Below are positions 1 through 7,723 of a stretch of 64,000 bases of DNA, piece by piece. A program made the translations under genes and the position numbers. Under the pieces are notes generated by a model that did no database searches, had not been told where the DNA came from, and saw nothing but the letters and a program-made list of their open reading frames with translations. The DNA lies in NCBI GenBank assembly GCA_020846745.1, contig JADLDI010000015.1, positions 120,735-184,734 of the forward strand, given 5' to 3'. Source of the DNA: Bryobacterales bacterium. Its GTDB lineage: Bacteria > Acidobacteriota > Terriglobia > Bryobacterales > Bryobacteraceae. Position 1 is the stretch's first letter, and each line of letters begins with the position of its first letter.

Positions 1-198
1 AGCGTGTACGAACGAGACCGCGAGCTGCTGGAATATCTCGATGGGTTGAACGTCCAACCCGGCGCGCAACTGGAAGTGCTGCAGCGCAACTACGACGACA
101 CCATCACCTTTGAAGTCGCGGGCCGGAAAGAGCAGCTAGGCGTGTCCGTGGCTGCGCGGGTCTGGGTGCAAGTGGAACCGGTACTCGCCAGGCGATAA
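1..198 (+). CDS. C-terminal part of a DtxR/MntR-type metal-dependent repressor (5' end outside window)
   Basis: The frame is open at the left edge, so only the last 65 codons are present. The residues fit the SH3-like/FeoA C-terminal domain of iron- or manganese-dependent DtxR-family repressors: a helix (YERDRELLEYLDGL), then the phrase NVQPGAQLEVLQRNYDD and alternating short strands ending in VWVQVEP. In the family this domain follows an N-terminal winged helix and a metal-binding dimerisation domain, both of which would lie upstream. A free-standing FeoA protein is the main alternative, but the leading helix favours DtxR. Confidence 0.72.
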   Translation, partial: SVYERDRELLEYLDGLNVQPGAQLEVLQRNYDDTITFEVAGRKEQLGVSVAARVWVQVEPVLARR

Positions 199-284
199 GC
201 GACATATCCTGGACCCCATCCTTGCTGGACAAATCCGGACTACCTCCGCTGAAGCAGCTAAGCTTCTGGTGGCTCGAAAACATT

Positions 285-312
285 GTTGGTGGAACCGGGT
301 TGGTGGAACCGG
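285..312. repeat. Perfect 14-bp tandem duplication
   Basis: The 14-mer GTTGGTGGAACCGG occurs twice head to tail (285-298 and 299-312) in the 204-bp gap between the DtxR-type and ArsR-type genes. It has no obvious coding role. It may be a slippage product, or a doubled protein-binding site upstream of the ArsR gene. Confidence 0.85.
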
Positions 313-359
313 CGGGCCTGTGCGAATTGCGGCATTTTTGCCGTGAGCGGAGATCACGC

Positions 360-397
360 TTGAGGTCAGTTTCGATATTTCATAAAATTCATATGAA
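360..397 (+). promoter_or_regulatory. Promoter of the ArsR-type gene with a palindrome over the predicted start point
   Basis: A -35-like TTGAGG (360-365) is followed after 17 bp by a -10-like TAAAAT (383-388). The 10-bp perfect palindrome TTCATATGAA (388-397) covers the expected transcription start, and the ATG is at 403. ArsR/SmtB proteins usually repress their own promoters at AT-rich inverted repeats in this position, so autoregulation is the natural inference. There is no clear Shine-Dalgarno sequence. Confidence 0.5.
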
Positions 398-402
398 GTA
401 AT

Positions 403-762
403 ATGCCAGCACGTGCAGCCGTTTCGAAGGAGCTCGCTGATCTGTTCGGTGTGCTCTCCAACCCCCACCGGGTCCGTATCCTCCAAGAACTGAGGGCGGG
501 CGAAATCGATGTCAATGGTCTACAAACGGCCATGGGCATCTCTCACTCCGGCGTTTCTCAACACCTTTCTGTGCTTCGTGCGCATCGCTTAGTCGCTGAA
601 CGCCGGGATGGGCGGCACGTGTTCTATCACCTTCCCCAACCTTCTCTAGCAGAGTGGATACTGGAGGGTTTACGCTTCATTGAGGGCGAGATTGCCCTCA
701 GCGCCGAGATGCGGTCGGCTGTCGAGCAGGCCCGGCAGCTTTGGAGCAACACCGAGAAATAA
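403..762 (+). CDS. ArsR-family winged-helix transcriptional repressor
   Basis: 119 residues, normal for the family. The N-terminal half reads as an ArsR winged helix: LADLFGVLSNPHRVRILQEL, then a recognition helix region (SGVSQHLSVLRAH) and the wing RRDGRHVFYHL. The ELCVCDL metal-binding box of ArsR/SmtB is absent: the equivalent stretch reads GEIDVNGLQ with no cysteine, so it probably does not sense arsenite or cadmium through that site. The C-terminal helix (residues about 85-115) may serve dimerisation. It stands alone, convergent to the membrane-protein operon, so its targets other than its own promoter cannot be inferred. Confidence 0.88.
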   Translation: MPARAAVSKELADLFGVLSNPHRVRILQELRAGEIDVNGLQTAMGISHSGVSQHLSVLRAHRLVAERRDGRHVFYHLPQPSLAEWILEGLRFIEGEIALSAEMRSAVEQARQLWSNTEK

Positions 763-764
763 GC

Positions 765-789
765 CGGCTGGCAACCGTTTGCCTAGCCG
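765..789. terminator. Hairpin between convergent genes
   Basis: A 10-bp stem with one bulged base (CGGCTGGCAA against TTGCCTAGCCG) and a 4-nt loop lies 3 bp past the ArsR stop and about 60 bp past the stop of the opposing operon. No run of T follows on either strand, so it could be a weak bidirectional terminator or only a barrier to RNA decay. Confidence 0.35.
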
Positions 790-845
790 CAGCTCTTCGC
801 GGTTGCCGAACGAGAACCGCTTACCTTGCCCAATCCGGCCGAGGC

Positions 846-2486
846 TTACCAGGTGCGGTATACCACGTAACGTGAGTTCTCGTGGATGGGCTCGCGATCC
901 CTTACGCGGTGCGCCTGCTTCAGCACAACATAGTCGATTCCGTAACCGCGTAGCCCGTTCAGTTTGGCGGGATCGTACACTTCGCCCGCCGTTTTGTTCC
1001 AGCGCTCCCACCACTGGTAGCCGAACTCACGGAGCAGGTTCACCTGGCCGCCGCCTTTCCAGTCGACATACAGCGGCCGGAGCGCGTAAACGCGAAAAAG
1101 TCCGGGGAACAATTCGCGGCCCGCGTCCGGGAACAGGAACAGGTCATCTTTTTTCGTATTCGTCTGAGCCCAGTCCGCTAACTCGTGTATCTCAGGGTGG
1201 TGCAATGGCGGGTAATTCCGGACCTTACCCACCTCAGGGATGAGATAGAACGGGAAGGCGAGCACAGCCGCCCAGGCCACGCGCGACGCTGCCGGTTTCA
1301 AGAACTCCCAACGAGCGGCGGCGTAGGCGATTGCCGCGAGGACCACAGCGACGAGGAAGCGGGTGCGTTGTTCGTATTCGCGAACGTCGGGAAACAGGAG
1401 TTGGAGGACATCGGCCTGTTGGGGAATGCAGAACACCAGCACCAGCCAGGCAAAGGCTTCCGCCCAGCGACCTTCCTTGGCGGCATAGATTCCGGCGGTG
1501 GCGCCGAGGGTTATAGCGACGAACGAAACCCATAATACGGCGCGCGCCGGTTGGAACTGCGGAATGAAGGCCCACTTGGCGCCTTCAAGCAGAGCATAGG
1601 ATGCAGCCACGGCGAGCACGCCGTATATGGGCAGCCCCAAGAAGAAGAGCTTGAGCGGTTCCGGAACGCGGGCGCGCAGGCGCCAGAGCGCGACGAGGCA
1701 GACGGGGAGCAGAAACTCGTAATGACGGATGAACTGGACGGGCCAGAGGGACACCCAGTTGTAAGCACCGCGCAGCCGCTGCATCGCTTCGAGCGTGGGG
1801 TCGATATGGGTGAAGAATCGCTGGGGTTCGCTTTCGCCGGGTTGAAATTGCGAGAAGACCCAACCGAGGAACATGGCGGTAACGATCGGGAGCCATGGGC
1901 GAAAGTTGCGGCGCCAGACAGTGTAGAGGGTCAACATCGCCAGGAATGGGACGATGGATGGCGGATGGTACAGATAGGCGACACCACACGCAACGCCGGC
2001 CCAGAGAAAGCGGCGATGAGCGAGCAGGCCGATACCGAGAACGATGAGCGGGATGGCGTAGCCGCGCGGGACAGGTTCGTATTCAAGCGTCAGGACAGCG
2101 GGTCCGTTGACGGTGGCGCCAAGTCCAAAGATGGAGGCAAGCAGCAGCGCCATGCGCCACGACAATCCGAGTGACGTTCCGATGAGGTACATCCCAACCA
2201 GTCCACAGAATCGGTAAACCATCTGCTGCGCATGCAGCGCAACCTGAAACGGCTGCCCCGTCACTCGGCGGAACAGCAAGGCCATCTCGTCGTAAATGGT
2301 GTAGGAAACGTGCGGACGCGTCGCGACAGGGTCCTTCCCAAACACGGAGTGGTCCCAGAGCCGCTCGAGGATCGGGATGTAAATCTGAGTATCGGACTGA
2401 AGAAAAGTATGCCCGGGGAAAAAGAAGAATCCACCCAGAGTGAGCAGCGCAAGGACGGCCACGAGGCCGGCCGTTTTCAAGGTCAT
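846..2486 (-). CDS. Polytopic membrane protein, possibly a GT-C-type glycosyltransferase
   Basis: Read from the ATG at 2486, which overlaps the TGA of the TPR gene (ATGA), this is a protein of about 546 residues. It has an N-terminal transmembrane helix (LVAVLALLTLGGFFFF) and roughly ten further hydrophobic helices. The first periplasmic loop contains QSDTQIYIPILERLWD; acidic residues in that place are characteristic of GT-C membrane glycosyltransferases, which use lipid-linked sugars. The C-terminal 130 residues look soluble and extracytoplasmic. No family was recognised with certainty, so GT-C is an inference from topology. It is the last gene of a four-gene operon and is translationally coupled to the gene before it. 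Confidence 0.6.
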   Translation of the reverse strand: MTLKTAGLVAVLALLTLGGFFFFPGHTFLQSDTQIYIPILERLWDHSVFGKDPVATRPHVSYTIYDEMALLFRRVTGQPFQVALHAQQMVYRFCGLVGMYLIGTSLGLSWRMALLLASIFGLGATVNGPAVLTLEYEPVPRGYAIPLIVLGIGLLAHRRFLWAGVACGVAYLYHPPSIVPFLAMLTLYTVWRRNFRPWLPIVTAMFLGWVFSQFQPGESEPQRFFTHIDPTLEAMQRLRGAYNWVSLWPVQFIRHYEFLLPVCLVALWRLRARVPEPLKLFFLGLPIYGVLAVAASYALLEGAKWAFIPQFQPARAVLWVSFVAITLGATAGIYAAKEGRWAEAFAWLVLVFCIPQQADVLQLLFPDVREYEQRTRFLVAVVLAAIAYAAARWEFLKPAASRVAWAAVLAFPFYLIPEVGKVRNYPPLHHPEIHELADWAQTNTKKDDLFLFPDAGRELFPGLFRVYALRPLYVDWKGGGQVNLLREFGYQWWERWNKTAGEVYDPAKLNGLRGYGIDYVVLKQAHRVRDREPIHENSRYVVYRTW

Positions 2487-3163
2487 TGCGCCGGCGTCTT
2501 CTCCAGTTGCTGCTTGGCCCACTTCCGGTTCGGATTCAGCTCAAGCGACTTCGCAATAGCTTTGCGCGCATCCGCATTCCGGCCCGCTTTGCGCAGCGCG
2601 ATTCCAAGCCAGAGATGCGCTTCGGGATTGTTCGCATCGAGTTGAACCGCCTTCTGAAGGTCGTCCACCGCGAGGTTGACGCCACCCCCAAACGCTGGGG
2701 GAAGGTAGTAGTTCCCTACCCCGCGGCTGACCCACGCCTGCGACGACTTGCCGTCGATCTCGATCGCCTTGCTCACTTCCTGCATCGCGCAGCGCCCATA
2801 CTTCAGGCCACTCATCACATTGGCCGGAATAATCTGGCCGCAAAGCGTGCCCAGAATCCGGTGGTACTCGGCGTTGGCCGGCTTCAACTTCACCGCCCGC
2901 TGACCCGCTCGCATCCCCGCTTCCGCGGCGGACTTACCCAGATTCTTGTCGCCGATCTCGATCGCAAGCTGCGCCAGCAGCGAATTCGCCAGTGCGGATT
3001 GGTATTGCGCCTTGGCATCGTCGGGCTGGTGGTCAGCGACGGTGGTGACCTCTGCCGCCATCTTCTCGAGCTTCGCCCTGTCCTGTGCGTCCAGCGCCTT
3101 CTCCATCGGCGACCGCGAAACGGTCGTGAACAGCAGTGACGCGAAAACCGCGACGGCCATCAT
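2483..3163 (-). CDS. TPR-repeat protein with N-terminal membrane anchor or signal
   Basis: 226 residues. A short hydrophobic N-terminus (MMAVAVFASLLFTTV) is followed by helical repeats that fit tetratricopeptide repeats, most clearly around residues 95-215 (KPANAEYHRILGTLCG, SSQAWVSRGVGNYY, NNPEAHLWLGIALRKAG). TPR domains bind protein partners; no partner is evident. The start ATG overlaps the stop of the upstream MFS gene (ATGA at 3160-3163), and its own stop overlaps the start of the next gene in the same way, so the three proteins are probably made in fixed proportion. Confidence 0.8.
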   Translation of the reverse strand: MMAVAVFASLLFTTVSRSPMEKALDAQDRAKLEKMAAEVTTVADHQPDDAKAQYQSALANSLLAQLAIEIGDKNLGKSAAEAGMRAGQRAVKLKPANAEYHRILGTLCGQIIPANVMSGLKYGRCAMQEVSKAIEIDGKSSQAWVSRGVGNYYLPPAFGGGVNLAVDDLQKAVQLDANNPEAHLWLGIALRKAGRNADARKAIAKSLELNPNRKWAKQQLEKTPAQ

Positions 3164-4365
3164 AACGACGCCACCCGCTTACGGAACAACAGAAAATACC
3201 CACCCAGCACGATCAACAACGCTCCATTCACAGCAACAACCAAAGGCGCACCAAACCCTTCGACGAATTTTCCACTCAGCAGGCTGCCGAACGGCATTCC
3301 ACCCCGGAAAGCCATATTGTAGACGCTCATCACACGTCCTCGCATCTCGTGCGTGGTAACTTCCTGCACGAGTGAACTGATGAGCGCGAATACGCTAATC
3401 AGTGCGGCGCTGCCCAGGAACAGAACGACGTAGCTGACGATGAGGTTGCGCGACAGGGCGAAGACGATTACCCCCAGCCCCAGCAACATGAGGTTGATGA
3501 GCGCGATCTTGCCTTTTTGGCGACCTTTATGGAAGCCCGCCACAAGCAGCGCGCCGAGAATCGATCCGGCGCCGGCGACCTCAAGCAACATCGTGTAGCC
3601 ATTCGGCCCTTGCTTGTAGATGTCGCGAGCGAACACCGGCAGGAAGGTCATCAGCGGGATTCCGAGCATGGTCATCAGAAACGCCATAACGATGAGCGAC
3701 GGCATGACCGGTTGGTTCTGGATAAACGCAAAACCTTGCTTCAAGCTCGCGAGCACCGACCCTTGTCCCGATTGCGGTCTGAAAGACGAACGGATGAGTA
3801 ACAGAGTCGCAATCACGGCGAGGTAGGAGAAGCCGTTGAGATAAAAGCACCACGCCGGACCCAACCGCGTAAGCGCAAGTAAGCCCAACGCGGGGCCGAT
3901 CATGCGCGCCAGGTTGAACTGGATCGAGTTGAGCGCAATAGCCGCCGGTACGTCGTCCTTCGAGACGAGCGACGGTATGAGTGCCTGGTACGCCGGTCCG
4001 CCAAATGCCTGCGCCGTTCCGACGACGAACGAGAGGGAAAGGATGTGCCATACCTGCACCAGGCCAAGCTGAAACAGCAACGCCAAAACGATCGCGCAGG
4101 TCATCTGAACGATTTGTGAGCCCACCAGCACGTAGCGCCGGTCCACACGATCGGCAATGACACCGCCCGCCAGCGTAAACATAAAGATCGGAATCTGACC
4201 CAGAAACGCGTCCAGCCCGAGGTAATACGGGTTGCGTGAGATCTCAAGCACTAACCAGTTCTGGGCTTGTGTCTGCATCCAGGTTCCGATGGTGGACGTA
4301 CACGCGCCAATCCAGAGCAGGCGGAAATCCGGAGAATGGAACGGGCGGAAAGTGTCGCGGTTCAA
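3160..4365 (-). CDS. MFS transporter, EntS-like exporter class
   Basis: 401 residues with 12 predicted membrane helices. The N-terminus (SPDFRLLWIGACTSTIGTW) and the loop-2 motif GGVIADRVDRRYVL match the MFS_3 group, which includes the enterobactin exporter EntS and macrolide-type efflux proteins. The start is TTG at 4365; no upstream ATG is available because the VOC stop is at 4370, only 4 bp away. The substrate cannot be read from sequence. It is the second gene of the 4744-846 operon. Confidence 0.82.
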   Translation of the reverse strand: MNRDTFRPFHSPDFRLLWIGACTSTIGTWMQTQAQNWLVLEISRNPYYLGLDAFLGQIPIFMFTLAGGVIADRVDRRYVLVGSQIVQMTCAIVLALLFQLGLVQVWHILSLSFVVGTAQAFGGPAYQALIPSLVSKDDVPAAIALNSIQFNLARMIGPALGLLALTRLGPAWCFYLNGFSYLAVIATLLLIRSSFRPQSGQGSVLASLKQGFAFIQNQPVMPSLIVMAFLMTMLGIPLMTFLPVFARDIYKQGPNGYTMLLEVAGAGSILGALLVAGFHKGRQKGKIALINLMLLGLGVIVFALSRNLIVSYVVLFLGSAALISVFALISSLVQEVTTHEMRGRVMSVYNMAFRGGMPFGSLLSGKFVEGFGAPLVVAVNGALLIVLGGYFLLFRKRVASL

Positions 4366-4369
4366 AAGG

Positions 4370-4744
4370 TTACGGCAGCGGCTGCGGACGCTTGATCAGG
4401 TGCAGGATGTTCCCGTCGAGGTCAGCGAAAAACACCAATCGATTGCCCTTGAGATCGAGGGCGTCGGTGAAAAAGTGAACGCCGCGGCTCTTCAATTGTT
4501 CGTGGCCTCGATCAAAATCGTCCACTTCGATGGCGAGGTGGCGTATGCCCGGATCCTTCATCTTTTCCGGCTTGCGGTCGCCTTCAGAGGGGATGATCTC
4601 GAGCATCGTTCCGTTTTCCGCTTTCACGAAGTAGTTGCCGTCGTAGGTGAAGTTGATACGGAAGCCGAGCACGTCTACATACCATTCCGCGAGCTTTTGC
4701 GGGTTCGGCGAGGCAATCGCCGTGTGTTCCAGGCCTTTGAACAT
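4370..4744 (-). CDS. VOC-superfamily (glyoxalase/bleomycin-resistance fold) protein
   Basis: 124 residues, one VOC domain with two beta-alpha-beta-beta-beta modules. Possible metal ligands are His7 (GLEHTAI), Glu49 (MLEII) and His69 (IRHLAIEV). The fourth ligand, usually Glu in the closing DxDGNxxEL, is His115 (DGNILHL), so metal binding may survive with an altered ligand set. VOC proteins include glyoxalase I, dioxygenases and drug-binding proteins; the activity here is unknown. First gene of the operon. A TAGAAT hexamer ends 7 nt before the ATG and no Shine-Dalgarno sequence is visible. Confidence 0.8.
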   Translation of the reverse strand: MFKGLEHTAIASPNPQKLAEWYVDVLGFRINFTYDGNYFVKAENGTMLEIIPSEGDRKPEKMKDPGIRHLAIEVDDFDRGHEQLKSRGVHFFTDALDLKGNRLVFFADLDGNILHLIKRPQPLP

Positions 4745-4845
4745 AAGTCGGATTCTATCATGGGGACGTTGCGGGGCTTGGTTCTTAACCGTGCTTTACA
4801 AACTTTCGGACCGCTGCCAGCGTCAACCGTATAATGCCTTCAGGG
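4745..4845. promoter_or_regulatory. Divergent promoter region with -10 boxes close to both starts
   Basis: On the minus strand TAGAAT (4757-4752) ends 7 nt before the VOC ATG. On the plus strand a perfect TATAAT (4830-4835) ends 10 nt before the ATG at 4846. Neither has a convincing -35 box. The spacing would put transcription starts at or next to the start codons, so both messages are probably leaderless or nearly so. Confidence 0.45.
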
Positions 4846-5658
4846 ATGTACATTCGAATACTGCCTATTGCCCTCCTGCCTTTTGCACTGTTCGCACAGG
4901 ATTCCACGATCGAAGATGGAGGCGTTTCGGTTCAATTGAACTACTGGCTTACGCGCACGGCACCACTGCTGCGCGGGGGAAAAGCGAGCCCCGCCAATCG
5001 CACGCTGGAGTCGCCCGATTTCGATTTCCCCGGTCAGACGAAGTACGCAGCCGGCGCGATGATCTCCCTTCCAGCCGGCAAACAGAATTCGCTGCGAATC
5101 TCCTATTTCCGAGCGCAAGGCCACGGCGACACCACCGCGACAGTCGACCAGGCGCTGTTTGGTACACCCTTCAACAACGGCGACAAGTTTGTGACCAGCT
5201 ATCGCATCGAAAGCGCGCGAGTGTCGTGGGACTATCTGTCGTACACTTATGCAGCGTCAGGCCTGCGCATTAAGACTCTTTGGGAAGCCCAATATGCAGC
5301 CATTCGCAGCCGTATCGACGCGCCGCTAAATCCGATCAGCACCGATTCATCCGGTGTCACGACATACAACTACGGTGAAGGCACTAAGTACGTGATCCTG
5401 CCGGCGTTCGGCCTCGAGTTAGAGCAGGCCAAAGGCAAGCACTTCCGTTGGGAAGCCAAGGGCAGCGGCTTCGGCTTGCCCAAGCGCTCCATGATGTGGA
5501 ACGCTGAGGCAGCCGCCGTGTTGCGCTTCGAACGCTGGGAAATTCTCGCCGGCGGCCGCGCCTTCCAGGTGAAGACATCGCCCAAGGACGACGCGTACTT
5601 CAAGCAAACCCTGTACGGACCGTACGTCGGCGTCCGCTGGTATCTCGAAAAGCGGTAA
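4846..5658 (+). CDS. Secreted, probable outer-membrane beta-barrel protein of unknown function
   Basis: The ATG at 4846 is preferred over the one at 4834, which lies inside the TATAAT box. The product is about 270 residues with a signal peptide (MYIRILPIALLPFALFA, cut before QDS). The rest alternates polar and hydrophobic residues in amphipathic strands (VSVQLNYWLT, NSLRISYFRA, RVSWDYLSYTY) and ends in VGVRWYLEKR, in keeping with a small outer-membrane barrel, although the last residue is not the usual aromatic. No named family recognised. Its stop lies only 5 bp from the stop of the convergent SDR gene. Confidence 0.68.
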   Translation: MYIRILPIALLPFALFAQDSTIEDGGVSVQLNYWLTRTAPLLRGGKASPANRTLESPDFDFPGQTKYAAGAMISLPAGKQNSLRISYFRAQGHGDTTATVDQALFGTPFNNGDKFVTSYRIESARVSWDYLSYTYAASGLRIKTLWEAQYAAIRSRIDAPLNPISTDSSGVTTYNYGEGTKYVILPAFGLELEQAKGKHFRWEAKGSGFGLPKRSMMWNAEAAAVLRFERWEILAGGRAFQVKTSPKDDAYFKQTLYGPYVGVRWYLEKR

Positions 5659-5663
5659 TCGCT

Positions 5664-6428
5664 TTAACTCGGCCGGGGTAACGTGTAGCCGCCGTCGATG
5701 CGAAGCCCGTAGCCGGTGACGTAGTCCGCTTCGCAGAGGTAAGCCACGCCTTGGCCGATCTCTTCGGGCTTGCCTAAGCGGCCCCAGAGTAGGTGCTGAC
5801 CGCCTTCGTCCACCATCTTGTCGCCGAACAGGATCCGTTCGCCGGGAGTGTCGATCCAGCCGGGTTCGATCCAGTTGGCGCGGATCTTGTGCGGCGCGAG
5901 TTCCAGGGCGATGGTGCGGGCCATGTGGTTGACCGCCGCCTTTGCGGCGTTATAGGCGACCGCATTTGCGTAGCCGCGCACGCTGTGGACGGAACTGATG
6001 AAGACGATGCTGCCACCGCCGCCCTGTTCGATCATGCGCTTTGCGGCTGCTTGCGAGAGGTAGTAGCCGGCCCAGAAGATAATGTCGAATATGCGGCGCG
6101 CATCGGCGGCTTCCAGTTCAACAAACGGGCGGCGGAGTCCCGAACCCGCGTTGCAGAGCACGTAATCGACACGGCCGAACTGCTGGACGGCGGCATCGAC
6201 CAGAGCGACATTGGCATTCTGTTCACGCACGTCGCTTTCGAGGTAGGCGACTCGACGCCCCAAAGCCTCAATTTTGCCGATGGTTTCGGCGGCTTTCTCG
6301 CGCGGCAGAATATCGCCGATCACAACGTCAGCGCCGCGGGATGCAAATTCGATGGCGGAGGCGCCGCCGATTCCGCGGGCTCCGCCCGTGACAATCGCCA
6401 CGCGGCCCGCCATAGTTTGTTCGCTCAT
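5664..6428 (-). CDS. Short-chain dehydrogenase/reductase (classical SDR)
   Basis: 254 residues, the standard length. The NAD(P) glycine motif TGGARGIG is at 14-21, CNAG at 92-95, and the catalytic residues Ser146, Tyr159 and Lys163 are all present with normal spacing. Asp39 after the second strand (VVIGDI) favours NAD(H) over NADP(H). The family oxidises or reduces hydroxyl/keto groups of sugars, sterols and acids. It is the last gene of a long minus-strand run; its ATG shares one base with the stop of the MFS gene (TAATG). The neighbouring sialidase, aminotransferase and carrier suggest a sugar-acid substrate, but that is inference. Confidence 0.9.
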   Translation of the reverse strand: MSEQTMAGRVAIVTGGARGIGGASAIEFASRGADVVIGDILPREKAAETIGKIEALGRRVAYLESDVREQNANVALVDAAVQQFGRVDYVLCNAGSGLRRPFVELEAADARRIFDIIFWAGYYLSQAAAKRMIEQGGGGSIVFISSVHSVRGYANAVAYNAAKAAVNHMARTIALELAPHKIRANWIEPGWIDTPGERILFGDKMVDEGGQHLLWGRLGKPEEIGQGVAYLCEADYVTGYGLRIDGGYTLPRPS

Positions 6429-7684
6429 TATGGATACGATAGCGCTGTCGCTTCGATCTCTTTTTCACGCCGCGCCAGATCGCGCTTGAGGAAGACGGCG
6501 TAGCCGAGCGTTGTAAGGATTGCGCCGGCAACCATCAGCGCAGAGATGCCGCCGAACACGCCGCCTAGTCCGAAGGTGGACTTAAAAACTCCCGCGAGGA
6601 TGACGCCGAGACCGCCGGCGAAGCAGTTAGCCGCGTTCATGAGTCCGATGGCGGTGGAGCGGAGCTTGGGAGCGAGCAGGTCGCAAAGCAGCGGCGTTTC
6701 GTTGGTGCTGCCGGTGCGTCCGAACAGTGAGAAACAGAAGATTGAGGCATTGAGGATGGCGAGGCGCGGCTCATAGAGGAAGGCCAACAGGAAGGGCGCG
6801 GCCAGCCAATAGCAGATGGTCTGCAACAGCATGCGGCGGCGCGGCTGACTGCCGGCGACGGCATCGGAGAGGTAACCGCCGGAGATCAGGCCGATGGTGG
6901 CCGCGCCCTGCAGCATAAAGGTCCCGGTGAAGCCCGCGGCGGCGAGGCTCATCTTATAGGTTTCGGTGAAGTAGAGCGGCAGCCAGTTCAGGAAAATCCA
7001 CGTGCCGACGGCGACAATCATGGCTTCGACGAACACGATCACCACGCTGGGGATGGTAAGTAAGGTGGCGATACTGCGAAACACAGGCAATGGCGGTTCC
7101 GCCCGTGCGCGCTCAGCGGCAGAGGATTGATCGCGGAGAAACCAGTGCGCAAAGGCCGCGAGAACCAGCCCGCCCGCGCCAAGGATCATGAAACCGAAAC
7201 GCCAGCCGAAGTGTTCAGCCAGGTAACCGGCGCCGGCGCCTCCGGCGACAAGACCAAAGGTAAGTCCGGCCGTGTGCAGACCGATGGCCGTAGCGCGAGT
7301 TTTGGAGGAGTGATAGTCGGCGATGAGGGCGATGGCCGCGGGCAGATAGGCGGCCTCAGCAAAGCCGAGCAGGGCGCGTGTGATGAGGATCTGCGTCATG
7401 CTGGTGGCAAGTCCGGTGAGCAATGTGATGACGCTCCAGCCGACGAGACTGATGACAATCGCGCGGCTGCGGGACACACGGTCGGCTAACGATCCGGCGA
7501 TCGGCGAAGCGATCGCATAACACCAAAGAAAGAGCGTGCCGATCGCGCCGAGCTCGACATCGGTCGCGTTAAATTGGGTGCGCAGCAAAGGGAAGACGGA
7601 CGAGATGGCGGTGCGGTCGCCGTAGTTGAGCGCTCCGATGCAAAACAGGAAACCAACTAACTGCCACTTGTAGTTCGCCGACAT
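6428..7684 (-). CDS. MFS transporter, anion:cation symporter (sugar acid) type
   Basis: 418 residues from the ATG at 7684, which has GGAGAG at proper spacing; the longer TTG start at 7714 is unlikely. Twelve membrane helices. The N-terminus (ALNYGDRTAISSVFPLLRTQF), the motif GSLADRVSRSRAIV and the helix-4 region LLGFAEAAYLPAAIALIADY match the ACS branch of the MFS, whose members carry hexuronates, galactonate, glucarate or sialic acid. Lying between an aminotransferase and an SDR downstream of a sialidase-like gene, it probably imports a sugar-acid product of that pathway. Confidence 0.85.
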   Translation of the reverse strand: MSANYKWQLVGFLFCIGALNYGDRTAISSVFPLLRTQFNATDVELGAIGTLFLWCYAIASPIAGSLADRVSRSRAIVISLVGWSVITLLTGLATSMTQILITRALLGFAEAAYLPAAIALIADYHSSKTRATAIGLHTAGLTFGLVAGGAGAGYLAEHFGWRFGFMILGAGGLVLAAFAHWFLRDQSSAAERARAEPPLPVFRSIATLLTIPSVVIVFVEAMIVAVGTWIFLNWLPLYFTETYKMSLAAAGFTGTFMLQGAATIGLISGGYLSDAVAGSQPRRRMLLQTICYWLAAPFLLAFLYEPRLAILNASIFCFSLFGRTGSTNETPLLCDLLAPKLRSTAIGLMNAANCFAGGLGVILAGVFKSTFGLGGVFGGISALMVAGAILTTLGYAVFLKRDLARREKEIEATALSYP

Positions 7685-7723
7685 TAAGCGCTCTCCATCC
7701 GGTTGACCAAGCAAGCGAGTATA

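Noticed and set aside
1551..2174. Plus-strand open frame of about 200 codons
   Set aside because: Antisense to the polytopic membrane protein, with skewed Glu/Gly/Arg composition typical of a shadow frame.
4834..4845. ATG at 4834 as start of the beta-barrel gene
   Set aside because: It overlaps the TATAAT box and adds only four residues before the signal peptide; 4846 is the better start.
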